A DNA stretch of 64,000 nucleotides from Devosia sp. Root685 (GTDB lineage: Bacteria; Pseudomonadota; Alphaproteobacteria; Rhizobiales; Devosiaceae). Where the stretch lies: assembly GCF_001427875.1 (NCBI RefSeq), contig NZ_LMHK01000005.1, positions 1 to 64,000 on the forward strand. The letters run 5' to 3'. A program made the translations under genes and the position numbers. Shown here one piece after another: positions 15,624-24,151 of this stretch. Each line of letters opens with the position of its first letter. Positions within the stretch are counted from its first letter, which is position 1. Under the pieces are notes generated by a model that was not told the origin of the DNA, made no database searches, and saw only the letters and a list, made by a program, of their open reading frames with translations.

Positions 15624-18017
15624 CTAAAACTCGGACCAGTCCTGCGCGATAGCGGCGCTGCCCTGGCTCCGATAGGCCGGTGCGGGCCTATTCGGTGCCG
15701 CCCGGCGTTCCGGCACAGCGCTGCGCGACGCAGTCTCGGCAAGGCGGAAAACGTCGACTACGCGATCGAGTTCGCTCGCCTGGGCTTCCGTCTGCTCGAT
15801 CGAAGCATTGATCTCCTCGACCAGCGCCGCATTGTGTTGCGTCATCTCGTCCATCTGCCGCACGGCCGTGGTCACCTCTTCGATGGCCGACGCCTGTTCG
15901 CGGCTGCCGCGGGCAATGCCGCCGAGCAGTTCGTTGTTCTCGCGCACCGCCTCGAGCATGGTCAGCAGCCGATTGGCGGCATTGGCGACGAGACGCGAGC
16001 CGGCCGAAACTTCGCCGCTGCTTTGTTCGATCAATTGCTTGACGTCGGACGAAGCCTGGGCCGCCGATTGCGCCAATCGCCGCACTTCCACCGCAACCAC
16101 GGCAAAGCCCTTGCCTGCCTCGCCCGCTCTCGCCGCTTCCACCGAGGCGTTGAGCGCGAGGAGGTTAGTCTGAAAGGCGATGTCGTCGATCATGCCGATA
16201 ATGTTGGAGATTTTGGCCGAGGACTGGGTGATCCGATCCATGGCGCCATTGGCCTCTTCCATCAGATTACCGCCTTCTTCGGCCGAGCGGGACACTTCGC
16301 CCGCCTTGTGCGAAGCAACTTCCGCCTGGCTCGCATTGTCGATCACCGTGCGTGCCAATTGCTCCATGGCGGCCGAGGTTTCTTCGATCGTTGCCGCCTG
16401 CTTGGTGGTGCGATCGCTGAGATCGTTGGCGCCGGACAGAATTTCCGCCGTGGCCGTGCGCAGCGACCGCGATGTGCCACGCAATTGCCCCACGACATCG
16501 GCGAGGCGGTCGGCGACCGCATTGGTGTCCGACTTCAATTTGGCAAAGGCGCCGCGATAGTTGCCGTGGATGCGCTGGGTAAGGTCGGTATCGGCAAGCG
16601 CCGCCAGCACCTGTCCGGTTTCATCGAGCCCGCCTTCGACGGTCCCGACCAGCTTGTTGATCCCCGCCGCCAGCGAATTGAGCTCGGCATCGGGGAATTC
16701 GGTATTCACCCGGCGCGAGAAATCGCCATCGATCGCGGCATCCACCACATTGCCGAAAGCCGATTGCAGCTCGGTCATCATCTGCGCCCGCGCATCGCGA
16801 TCCCTGATGATGCGCGCAGCTTCCGCCTCGGTCATCTGCGCCACCTTGATGCCATTGTCGCGGAACACATCTACCGAGCGCGACAGCGTGCCGATTTCAT
16901 CCTGACGCGTCATGAAGGGCACAGTCACGTCGTAATTGCCCTCGGTCATGGTTTCGACCGTCGCCCCCAGCCGGTTGAGTGGGCGGCCCACCAGCCACAG
17001 CATAAGGCCGAAGACGATGCCGACGGCGGCGAAAACGCAGATCGCCGAAAGCCCGATAATGGTCCAGCGCGCTTCTGAAACGGCAGCGCCGAGGGTCGCC
17101 TGCGGCACCATGGAAATCACGGCCCAGCGGTCCTGCGTCCCGCCGGCGTCAAAGCTTACCGCCATATAGCGCCAGGGCGCGCCATCCGCGCCGGCCGCTT
17201 CTGCTTCTACAACGGTGTCCGTCTTGCCCGCCGCGGCCGAGACTTGTGCCAACTCTGAATCTGCCGCGAGCGTCGTGCCGACAAGGCTCGCGTCAGGATG
17301 CGCGATGACGATACCCGTCGCCGAAATCAGCGCCACATTGCCGGTGTCAAAGGGACGCATCGCCCCCAGTTCGTCATTGATGGCGCCGAGCGACAGGTCG
17401 ATGCCGGCGGTGCCGACATAGGTGCCATTGACCTTGATGGGCAGACCGAAGGAGGTGATCAGCACTTCCTTGCCGCTGATCATGTAGGGGTAGGGCTCGA
17501 TAGCCACGGTCCGGTCGAGATTTTTCGGCAGCAACGCATAGTCGCCAACGCCGGGCTTGTCATAGTCGATCAGCATTTCCTGCACGATCGGCCCGCCGCC
17601 GCGCTGCCAATAGGGCACGAAACGGCCGCTGGCATCCCAAGGCGCTACGCCGGCAAATTCGGCATCCTTGCCATCGAGCGCATTGGGCTCCCAGGCCGAC
17701 CAGGTCGCCAGCAATTGCGGATTTTCCGCCAGCACAGTCTGAAGCACGCTGTCATAGCTGGCGCGATCCACGATGCCCGCGGTTCGCATCGCCGCCGTGG
17801 CGCTGCCGATATCGGCTGCCGCCTGTTTGGCGATGACCAGATCGCGGGCTACTTTTTCAGAAAGAGAACGCGTCGTTTCGGCCTGCAATTCCGTCGTCTG
17901 CTGCTCGACGGAGCTACCGATGCGCTGCACCAGGAAGGTCATTCCGATGCAAAAGACCAAGGCAATGACAAGTCCCGCAAACAGGGAAACCCTGACGGGT
18001 AGGGAATTAAGACGCAC
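15624..18017 (-). CDS. Methyl-accepting chemotaxis protein with dCache-type sensor
   Basis: The 797-aa receptor has a first membrane helix (about 9-31), a large periplasmic dCache-like domain (about 40-310, with YPYMISGKEVLITSFGLPI and GTAGIDLSL typical of Cache folds), and a second helix (about 316-343). HAMP segments follow, then a long cytoplasmic signalling hairpin with IGMIDDIAFQTNLLALNASVEAARAGE and FAVVAVEVRRLAQ. It ends in DWSEF after a flexible proline-rich linker, resembling the C-terminal pentapeptide that docks CheR/CheB. The ligand is unknown. The gene is monocistronic and no che genes are nearby, so it is an orphan receptor feeding a pathway encoded elsewhere. Confidence 0.93.
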   Translation of the reverse strand: MRLNSLPVRVSLFAGLVIALVFCIGMTFLVQRIGSSVEQQTTELQAETTRSLSEKVARDLVIAKQAAADIGSATAAMRTAGIVDRASYDSVLQTVLAENPQLLATWSAWEPNALDGKDAEFAGVAPWDASGRFVPYWQRGGGPIVQEMLIDYDKPGVGDYALLPKNLDRTVAIEPYPYMISGKEVLITSFGLPIKVNGTYVGTAGIDLSLGAINDELGAMRPFDTGNVALISATGIVIAHPDASLVGTTLAADSELAQVSAAAGKTDTVVEAEAAGADGAPWRYMAVSFDAGGTQDRWAVISMVPQATLGAAVSEARWTIIGLSAICVFAAVGIVFGLMLWLVGRPLNRLGATVETMTEGNYDVTVPFMTRQDEIGTLSRSVDVFRDNGIKVAQMTEAEAARIIRDRDARAQMMTELQSAFGNVVDAAIDGDFSRRVNTEFPDAELNSLAAGINKLVGTVEGGLDETGQVLAALADTDLTQRIHGNYRGAFAKLKSDTNAVADRLADVVGQLRGTSRSLRTATAEILSGANDLSDRTTKQAATIEETSAAMEQLARTVIDNASQAEVASHKAGEVSRSAEEGGNLMEEANGAMDRITQSSAKISNIIGMIDDIAFQTNLLALNASVEAARAGEAGKGFAVVAVEVRRLAQSAAQASSDVKQLIEQSSGEVSAGSRLVANAANRLLTMLEAVRENNELLGGIARGSREQASAIEEVTTAVRQMDEMTQHNAALVEEINASIEQTEAQASELDRVVDVFRLAETASRSAVPERRAAPNRPAPAYRSQGSAAIAQDWSEF

Positions 18018-18272
18018 TTCTTCCTCCTAGCCGCCGGAGGCAACCCTGAAGGGCGCCGGCGCTAGTGCCCACTATTTGAGGATTTCAGTCTATTTCTGGT
18101 TAACTTTAACGAGCCGCAAAAAAGGGTCCGATTCCGGGACGCTCTCGCCCTTGAGCGGGTTACGCTGACGCACCATGTCTTTGGCGATCTCCACCCGCAG
18201 CGCTTGCGCAACAACGGCACCCATGTTCTGAAGGCGACCGGTAGGGTGACGAAGCTGGAAAGACCTTGAAAC

Positions 18273-19055
18273 ATGGCGAAACACTGGCTGCTGCTCGACA
18301 TCGGCAATACTCATACGGTAGCCGGCCTTTTTAGCGAGGCAGGCCAGGTCGTGGGCGAACTGCGCTTCCGCACCGATCCGCTGGCGACCGCCGATGAATA
18401 CCGCGTGCATCTGCACCAGCTTTTTGCCGAACACCTGCAAGCCAGCATCTGGGAAGTCGCCGACCGCGCCATCCTCTCGACGGTCGTGCCGGTTCTCGAA
18501 AAAACCGTTCGCGGCGCCTGCCAGAGCGGCAAGCGCCCGATCGAGGTGATTTCCATTTCCGCTAAACTCAAGCGCGATTTTGAGCTCGACCTCCCTTTCC
18601 CTGACCAGCTCGGCGCCGATCGTCTCGCCAATGTCGCCGGCGCGCTGACCATTGCCGAGCCGCCCTTTCTCTTGGTCGATGCGGGCACGGCCACCACCTT
18701 CTGCCTTGTCGACGGGCGCCCGGCCTATATCGGCGGCGCCATCGTGCCGGGACTGGATACCAGTTGGCGGGCCCTCCAGAGCCGGGCGGCAAAGCTCTTC
18801 TCCGTGGAGCTGGTCCGGCCGCAAAGCGCGCTGGGCAATACGACCGAAACGCAAATCCAGAGCGGGGTGCTGCAGGGCTATGAGGCCCTGATCGAAGGCC
18901 TCGCCGATCGCCTGCTGCGCGATTCCGGCTTGCAGGATGTAAAACTCATCGCCACCGGCGGCTGTACTCGGCTCATCACCCTTTCACCCCGCTTCGATAT
19001 CCAGCCCGACCTGACGCTTCTGGGGCTCTTCCGTTATGGGCAACTCAATGGCTAG
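18273..19055 (+). CDS. coaX: Type III pantothenate kinase
   Basis: CoaX phosphorylates pantothenate in the first step of coenzyme A synthesis. This 260-aa protein has the ASKHA-fold motifs DIGNTHT (9-15, phosphate 1), the GADRLANV substrate motif, DAGTATTFCLVD and GGAIVPGLDTSW. Type III enzymes are feedback-resistant and often need a monovalent cation. The gene overlaps the next gene, coaBC, by a few bases, so three CoA activities are in one transcript. The 255 bp upstream, divergent from the chemoreceptor, hold no gene. Confidence 0.95.
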   Translation: MAKHWLLLDIGNTHTVAGLFSEAGQVVGELRFRTDPLATADEYRVHLHQLFAEHLQASIWEVADRAILSTVVPVLEKTVRGACQSGKRPIEVISISAKLKRDFELDLPFPDQLGADRLANVAGALTIAEPPFLLVDAGTATTFCLVDGRPAYIGGAIVPGLDTSWRALQSRAAKLFSVELVRPQSALGNTTETQIQSGVLQGYEALIEGLADRLLRDSGLQDVKLIATGGCTRLITLSPRFDIQPDLTLLGLFRYGQLNG

Positions 19056-20289
19056 CAATATCCTGATCGGCATCACCGGCAGCATCGCCGCCTACAAAAT
19101 CGCCGACGTCGTCTCGCAGTTGACCAAACAAGGCCACCGGGTGCGCTGCATCCTCACGGAAAGCGCCACCCAGTTCGTCACCCCTCTCGTCCTCGAAACC
19201 CTCAGCGGCAACCCGGTGCGCTCGGCAATTTTTGGCGCCGATATTTCGGGGACCGAACATATCGACCTGGCGCGTTGGGCCGACCTGTTCGTCATAGCGC
19301 CCGCCAGCGCCAATACCTTGGCCAAGCTGGCGCTGGGCCTTGCGGACGATCTTCTCACCACCGTGGCGCTGGCGACCGAAGCCCCGCTGCTCATCGCCCC
19401 GGCCATGAATACGGTGATGTGGAACAAGCCCATCACGCAGGCCCATCTGCGCGGCCTTGCCGATGCCGGGGCGCGCTTCGTCGATCCGGCCTCCGGTATT
19501 CTCGCCTGTGGCGAGGTGGGCGTCGGCAAGCTGGCCAGCGTCGAGAGCATCGTGCAGGCGATCAATACGCAGCTGAACGAAACCGCAACCAAGGATCTGG
19601 CGGGCGTTCACGTGCTCATCACCTCCGGCCCGACCACCACGCCGATCGATGCGGTGCGCTACATCACCAATCATTCGACCGGCCGCATGGGCGCCGCCAT
19701 GGCCGAAGCAGCGCTCCGGCGTGGCGCCCGCGTCAGCATGGTGCTCGGCGTCGACAAGGGCGTCGTCCGGCCCGTCGCATCGGGCGAAGCCAGTTCGCGC
19801 CTTTCCATCATCGAAGTCCGCACCGCCGAGGAAATGGCGGCAGCGGCGTTGAAAATTCTGCCCGACACCAATGGCGTCGTCGCCACGGCCGCCGTCATGG
19901 ATTATCGCGTCGCCACTCCCTCCGCCCAAAAGCTCAAGCGCGCCAATGAAGCAACCACGCTCGACCTCGTGCCGTCGGTCGATGTGCTCGGTGCGCTCCG
20001 CGACTCCGCCAATGGCCAATGGTTCCTCGGCTTTGCCGCCGAAACCGATGATGTCGTGGAAAACGGGCAGCTCAAGCTCGCGCGCAAGCGGCTGGACTTC
20101 CTCTTTGCCAATGCGGTGGCGCGCATTGGCGAGAGCAGCGAAACCGGTTTTCAGGTGGGCACCAATGGCGGCACGCTCCTGGCGCGCGATGCCGCCCCGC
20201 GCGATTTTGCCGTGATGAGCAAGGCCGCGCTGGCCGACGCCATTTGGGACGTGGTTGCCGAGACCAAACAGGCCCCGGCGCCAAAATAG
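19048..20289 (+). CDS. coaBC: Bifunctional phosphopantothenoylcysteine decarboxylase/ligase
   Basis: The 413-aa protein performs the next CoA steps: CTP-dependent ligation of cysteine to phosphopantothenate (CoaB, C-terminal) and FMN-dependent decarboxylation (CoaC, N-terminal). Visible are the flavoprotein start ILIGITGSIAAYK, IAPASANTLAKLA, the PAMNTVMW motif and catalytic-loop cysteine in ILACGEVGVGKL, then CoaB with ITSGPTTTPID, NHSTGRMG and AAVMDYR. The start may be 19048 or an ATG at 19036; both lie inside the end of coaX. It ends four bases from a convergent acetyltransferase. Confidence 0.95.
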   Translation: MASNILIGITGSIAAYKIADVVSQLTKQGHRVRCILTESATQFVTPLVLETLSGNPVRSAIFGADISGTEHIDLARWADLFVIAPASANTLAKLALGLADDLLTTVALATEAPLLIAPAMNTVMWNKPITQAHLRGLADAGARFVDPASGILACGEVGVGKLASVESIVQAINTQLNETATKDLAGVHVLITSGPTTTPIDAVRYITNHSTGRMGAAMAEAALRRGARVSMVLGVDKGVVRPVASGEASSRLSIIEVRTAEEMAAAALKILPDTNGVVATAAVMDYRVATPSAQKLKRANEATTLDLVPSVDVLGALRDSANGQWFLGFAAETDDVVENGQLKLARKRLDFLFANAVARIGESSETGFQVGTNGGTLLARDAAPRDFAVMSKAALADAIWDVVAETKQAPAPK

Positions 20290-20293
20290 CGCT

Positions 20294-20887
20294 CTAGAGG
20301 GTTATGCCCATCCAGATGGCATCGTCACGCCCGATCTCGCTGAGGCCAAGATGCTGATAAAAACCATAGGCCCGGTCATTGGTCAGGCTCAGTCCCAGAT
20401 GCATCGCCTTGGCGCCCGCTTTTCTGAGGGCGTCGAGTTCGGTTTCGATCATCTTGCGCCCCCAGCCGCCCGATTGGGCCGGCGGCAAGAGGTTGATATG
20501 GAGATGCGCCGGGTAACGCTGCGATAGAGCCGCATTGCTGTGCTTTGGCTGACGAATGCGATCGAGCACATTATTGTCCAGCGTGGCGACTGCTTCCCGC
20601 CCGGCATATTTTTCAGCCAGCATCGGCCACCACTCAGCATCGAGCTGCCGCTCGAAAGCCTCTGTGTTCGGGGTCCCGACGACATAGCCGAGGATATCGC
20701 CGCCATCATCAAGCACGAAAGCCTGTTCGGGCGAAAATTCGAGATAGGGCACCGACCACACAAGGCCCGGATAGTCCGGGTCCGAATAAAGGCCCGAAGC
20801 GTCGGCCCCTGCATGCGCTGTCCGGACACAGATCGAAAAAAGCGCCGCCCTGTCTTCCGGGCGTGCCTGGCGTATGTGTGGCGACAT
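20294..20887 (-). CDS. GNAT-family N-acetyltransferase
   Basis: This 197-aa protein starts IRQARPEDRAALFSIC and shows a GNAT core: FVLDDGGDILGYVVG, LHINLLPPAQSGGWGRKMIE (acetyl-CoA loop), and LGLSLTNDRAYGFYQHLGLSEI. The long insertion DAEWWPMLAEKY after the GYVVG strand resembles the bacterial relatives of the acetyltransferase-like domain of O-GlcNAcase. The substrate is unknown. The ATG at 20887 is preferred over one nine codons earlier at 20914. It is 111 bp downstream of the reductase at 20999-21967 on the same strand and may be an independent gene. Confidence 0.83.
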   Translation of the reverse strand: MSPHIRQARPEDRAALFSICVRTAHAGADASGLYSDPDYPGLVWSVPYLEFSPEQAFVLDDGGDILGYVVGTPNTEAFERQLDAEWWPMLAEKYAGREAVATLDNNVLDRIRQPKHSNAALSQRYPAHLHINLLPPAQSGGWGRKMIETELDALRKAGAKAMHLGLSLTNDRAYGFYQHLGLSEIGRDDAIWMGITL

Positions 20888-20998
20888 AGAAATCCCTGTC
20901 CGTTCAAAGCGCATGGCAACCGTCGGACGATCCCCGTTTTTGCCCCTCTTCGCAACCTCCGCTTCACTCTTGCCAACAGGTCGAACAAAGCCGGTTGT

Positions 20999-21967
20999 TC
21001 AGGCGCGAAAACCCACATCGATGACTGCCTTGCCGCGGGCCAGGCGCGAAACGCAGGCGCACATGCGGGTGCCCTCCTGTTTTTCTTCGGCGCTGAAGAA
21101 CACGTCGCGATGATCGATCGGCCCATCGTGTTCGATGATATCGACGGCGCAGAGCCCGCATTCGCCCCGCTGGCAATCGTAGATCATGTCGACGCCGGCC
21201 CCGAGCAGCGCTTCGAGCAGCGTCTGGTCGGGCCGCACCGCGACCGACCGGCCCAGCCCCTGCACTTCGACGCTGAACGGACCCTCGGCAAACAGCCCGC
21301 TATCGCCAAACACCTCATAGCGCAGCCGCCCCATTGGCCGCCCGGCCGCCGACCAGGCCTCTTTGACTTCATTGAGCATGCCGATGGGCCCGCACACATA
21401 AAGCTCGCCATTGGCGGGGAGGGCGGCAATTTCTCCCGCAATGTCGATGCGCTCGCCCGCCTCGCCGGCATGGATCGCAACGCTATGGCCCAATTCGGCT
21501 TCGAGCGCATCGGCAAAGGCCATGACACGGCGGCTGCGTCCGCCATAGACGAGGCGAAAGGGTAGGCCGCGCCGTTGCAGCGCCAGAGCCATGCCATAGA
21601 TCGGGGTAATGCCGATGCCACCGGCCATCAGCAGATAATAGGGCGCCCTCCAGCCCAGTTCGAACCGGTTTTCCGGCACGCTGAGTTCGATTGTTGTCCC
21701 CGGCTCCAGCCCCCACATGAAGCGCGAACCGCCACGGCTGTGGTCGTGGCGTTTCACCGCCACGCTGATATGGCCCGCTTGTGCCGGCAGGCAGCTATAG
21801 GTGCGCACGGCCTGCCCTTCGCCCAGACTCACCCGAAAATTGCTGTGCGAACCCGGATCGAACAGCGGCAGCGTGCCATCAACCGAAAATTCGAGCAGGC
21901 GAACATCGTCGGCGATGCCTTCGGCGCGGGTGACAACGCCCCGGCGCCAGTCCTGTCTGTTGCGCAT
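20999..21967 (-). CDS. vanB: Oxidoreductase of the phthalate/vanillate dioxygenase reductase type
   Basis: The 322-aa protein passes electrons from NAD(P)H through FMN and a [2Fe-2S] cluster to a Rieske oxygenase. It shows the flavin segment RTYSC, the nucleotide-binding MAGGIGITPIYGMA and ELYVCGPIGML, and a C-terminal plant-type ferredoxin with YDCQRGECGLCAVDI and a fourth Cys in RMCACVSR. It is the third gene of a leftward vanA-regulator-vanB set, separated from the regulator by 9 bp. The partner oxygenase at 22721 supports a vanillate O-demethylase role, though other aromatic methyl ethers are possible. Confidence 0.87.
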   Translation of the reverse strand: MRNRQDWRRGVVTRAEGIADDVRLLEFSVDGTLPLFDPGSHSNFRVSLGEGQAVRTYSCLPAQAGHISVAVKRHDHSRGGSRFMWGLEPGTTIELSVPENRFELGWRAPYYLLMAGGIGITPIYGMALALQRRGLPFRLVYGGRSRRVMAFADALEAELGHSVAIHAGEAGERIDIAGEIAALPANGELYVCGPIGMLNEVKEAWSAAGRPMGRLRYEVFGDSGLFAEGPFSVEVQGLGRSVAVRPDQTLLEALLGAGVDMIYDCQRGECGLCAVDIIEHDGPIDHRDVFFSAEEKQEGTRMCACVSRLARGKAVIDVGFRA

Positions 21968-21976
21968 GATGCCCCC

Positions 21977-22720
21977 CTATTCGCCGATCAGCGCCAGCGC
22001 CGGCACGCGGCGCAACAGGCTACGATCCGTCTCGATGACATATTCCAAATTCTGCCGCGCCAATCGCGCATGCTCGCGCGCCAGCGCTTCCGCGCGGCCG
22101 CCTTCGCGCAGTTCGATGGCGTTGACGATGGCCTTGTGCTGCGCCTGGCCCACCAGCAGCGATTGCCGGAAGGCCGGAACGTCGGCCTGTTTGTCGAGAA
22201 ATGCACTCGGCGAAGCAAAGGGCAAGCGGGTCATCCGCTCGATTTCACGCCTGACGGTGTCGCTGCCAGAAAGCCCGGCCAGCGCCTCGTGAAAGGCGGC
22301 GTTGAGGTCCACATAGCGCTCGAACTCCATATCCTCGGGCCGGTCGCGCACCGTCTCGTCGAGCGCGCGCACCAGTTCCTTGATGGCCCGCAGGCGGGCA
22401 GGCGGCACACCACGCTCCGCCGCGAGGCGCGCCGCCGTGCCCTCCAGCACGCCGCGCAATTCAATGGCGTCGATCACTTCCTCGCGGGTAAAGCCGCGCA
22501 CGGCGTAGCCCCCCGATGGAATGAGTTCGAGCAACCCTTCCTGTTCCAGCCGCGCCAGCGCCGCCCGGATCGGCGTGCGGGAAATACCGAGCTTTTCGGC
22601 AATCGCCACCTCGGACAGTCTTTCCCCGGGCCGGGCATGGCCCCCCAGTACCAGGTCACGCACGCCCATCAGCGCCTTGAGCGATTGCGGCTGCTGCCGC
22701 GTCTGTGCGGAAGCCGCCAT
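21977..22720 (-). CDS. GntR-family (FadR/FCD) regulator of the vanillate genes
   Basis: The 247-aa protein has a winged helix (about 15-85: DLVLGGHARPGERLSE, IAEKLGISRTPIRAAL, LEQEGLLELIPSGGYAV) and an all-helical FCD effector domain (ELRGVLEGTAARLAAE, NAAFHEALAGLSGS, EHARLARQNLE). FCD regulators of this type often sense an aromatic acid. It lies between oxygenase and reductase with no spacing from the oxygenase stop. It is likely a VanR-like repressor that loses DNA binding when vanillate is present. TGTATACA sites at 23818 and 23512 are candidate operators. Confidence 0.9.
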   Translation of the reverse strand: MAASAQTRQQPQSLKALMGVRDLVLGGHARPGERLSEVAIAEKLGISRTPIRAALARLEQEGLLELIPSGGYAVRGFTREEVIDAIELRGVLEGTAARLAAERGVPPARLRAIKELVRALDETVRDRPEDMEFERYVDLNAAFHEALAGLSGSDTVRREIERMTRLPFASPSAFLDKQADVPAFRQSLLVGQAQHKAIVNAIELREGGRAEALAREHARLARQNLEYVIETDRSLLRRVPALALIGE

Positions 22721-23767
22721 TTATTCCGCCGCCATACGAAGGGGCTGTTCATCGGCGATCATCGCCTCGATCAGCTTGCGCGCCCACATCGAGCCGGCAT
22801 CGATGTTGAGATTGTAGATGACGTGATCGGGATTGCTGTCGATGGCGATCTGCTGGGCTTCGAGGATGTGCTCGTCCTCGCGGAAAATCCCCGCCACCCC
22901 CTCGCGCAGTTCATGCGTACGGCGTTGCTCCGATGTCTTGTAGTTGCGGGCAAAAGCCCAGAAATAATGGCAGGTCTTGTCGGTTTCCGGCGTGATGGTA
23001 TTGAGCACGAAGCCGTTGACCCCCTGGCTGCGATCACCCTCGGGCGCGCCGGTGCCGGCAATTGCCACTCCGACATCGATGGCAATGGTGGCCGGCGCCT
23101 CGAAATTGATGATCTGCCAGCGATCGACATTGCCCGGCTTGCCCAATTGGCCGCGCCAGAATGGCGGCGCGTCGATATCCTTCATCCATCGCGTGATCGT
23201 CGCCGTCTTGTCCGAATGCGTGGCCGTGAACGGGGCCTCCGCCACCGCGCGATTGCCGATGGATGAGCCGTGCACATAGGTTTCGTGCGTCAAATCCATC
23301 AGATTGTCGATCACCAGCCGGTAGTCGCATTTGACATGGATCACCTTGCCATCGGCCGCCCAGTCCGGGTCCTCGTTCCAGTGCAGGTCGGGAATTTTGG
23401 CCGGGTCGGCCAAAGCCGGATCACCCATCCACAGCCAGACGAAGCGGTGTTTTTCGACCAGCGGATAGGAGACGACGCAGGCCGATGGATTAATGGTGTC
23501 CTGCGACGGCATGTATACACAACGGCCGGTGTCGTCGAATTCGAGACCGTGATAACCGCAAATGACATTGTCGCCATAGAGTTCGCCCATCGAAAGCGGC
23601 AGCAGCCTGTGCCAGCACGCGTCGGCCAAGGCGACGGGTGTTCCATCCTGTTTTCGATATAAAACCACAGGTTTTCCGCAGATTTTACGGGGCAATAGCG
23701 CGCGTTTAACCTCGGTATCCCACGCCGCCGCATACCAGGCGTTCATCGGAAATGTCTGGGTGCTCAT
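22721..23767 (-). CDS. vanA: Vanillate O-demethylase oxygenase subunit (Rieske oxygenase)
   Basis: VanA converts vanillate to protocatechuate and formaldehyde. The 348-aa protein has a Rieske [2Fe-2S] site C51-x-H53 ... C70-xx-H73 (ACWHRLLPLSMG, ICGYHGLEF), then a catalytic domain with the mononuclear-iron region NLMDLTHETYVHG. Length and the start FPMNAWYAAAWD are typical for VanA. The ATG at 23767 follows AGGAAGAGGAG; a GTG one codon earlier is also open. It is first in the vanA-gntR-vanB operon. No formaldehyde-detoxifying gene is adjacent. Confidence 0.92.
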   Translation of the reverse strand: MSTQTFPMNAWYAAAWDTEVKRALLPRKICGKPVVLYRKQDGTPVALADACWHRLLPLSMGELYGDNVICGYHGLEFDDTGRCVYMPSQDTINPSACVVSYPLVEKHRFVWLWMGDPALADPAKIPDLHWNEDPDWAADGKVIHVKCDYRLVIDNLMDLTHETYVHGSSIGNRAVAEAPFTATHSDKTATITRWMKDIDAPPFWRGQLGKPGNVDRWQIINFEAPATIAIDVGVAIAGTGAPEGDRSQGVNGFVLNTITPETDKTCHYFWAFARNYKTSEQRRTHELREGVAGIFREDEHILEAQQIAIDSNPDHVIYNLNIDAGSMWARKLIEAMIADEQPLRMAAE

Positions 23768-23817
23768 CACCAGGCTCCTCTTCCTGCGATCAGTTTCACG
23801 CTATAACAAATACTAAC

Positions 23818-23825
23818 TGTATACA
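23818..23825. promoter_or_regulatory. Candidate GntR/VanR operator TGTATACA upstream of vanA
   Basis: An 8-bp perfect palindrome, flanked by AAC and TTT, lies 51 bp before the vanA ATG in an AT-rich stretch of the 204-bp intergenic region. FadR-type regulators commonly bind GTATAC-centred palindromes. An identical octamer occurs inside vanA at 23512-23519. Confidence 0.45.
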
Positions 23826-23971
23826 TTTTTCAAGAGCAGCGCCGCGCAACCGCCCTCGAGCCTCGCGCTTAAGCGTGATCTGGAAAAAAGAGGGAGCGAT
23901 CGGAAACGCGCCCGCGCAAAACCCGGCAGGGCAGCGCGCCGAAAATCGCTTCTAAATCAATGAGTTTTGGA

Positions 23972-24045
23972 TGGAGCGGGTGAAGGGAATCGAACCCTCG
24001 TCGTAAGCTTGGGAAGCTTCTGCTCTACCATTGAGCTACACCCGC
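23972..24045 (-). tRNA. tRNA-Gly (anticodon CCC)
   Basis: On the minus strand a complete cloverleaf can be folded: acceptor GCGGGTG/CACCCGC, D arm GCTC/GAGC, anticodon stem around loop TTCCCAA (anticodon CCC), T arm GAGGG TTCGATT CCCTT, and an encoded CCA end. The anticodon reads GGG glycine codons. It lies alone between vanA and dcd; no integrase or attachment-site duplication is visible beside it. Confidence 0.95.
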
Positions 24046-24151
24046 ATGCCTGGAAGGTTCCAGGAAACGTGGCAGTCGGGTTCCGTTTGGAAGCGCGACG
24101 ACCAGTTCGCGCCGATAGATGCTGGAAATTGCGGCCAGCGTCAAGCCGCCC

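Noticed and set aside
18018..18272. Possible riboswitch or small gene upstream of coaX
   Set aside because: No aptamer consensus or convincing start with ribosome-binding site is visible; it appears to be a divergent promoter region.
23972..24045. tRNA-Gly as an integration site of a mobile island
   Set aside because: No integrase, no repeated tRNA 3' end and no shift in composition are visible on either side.
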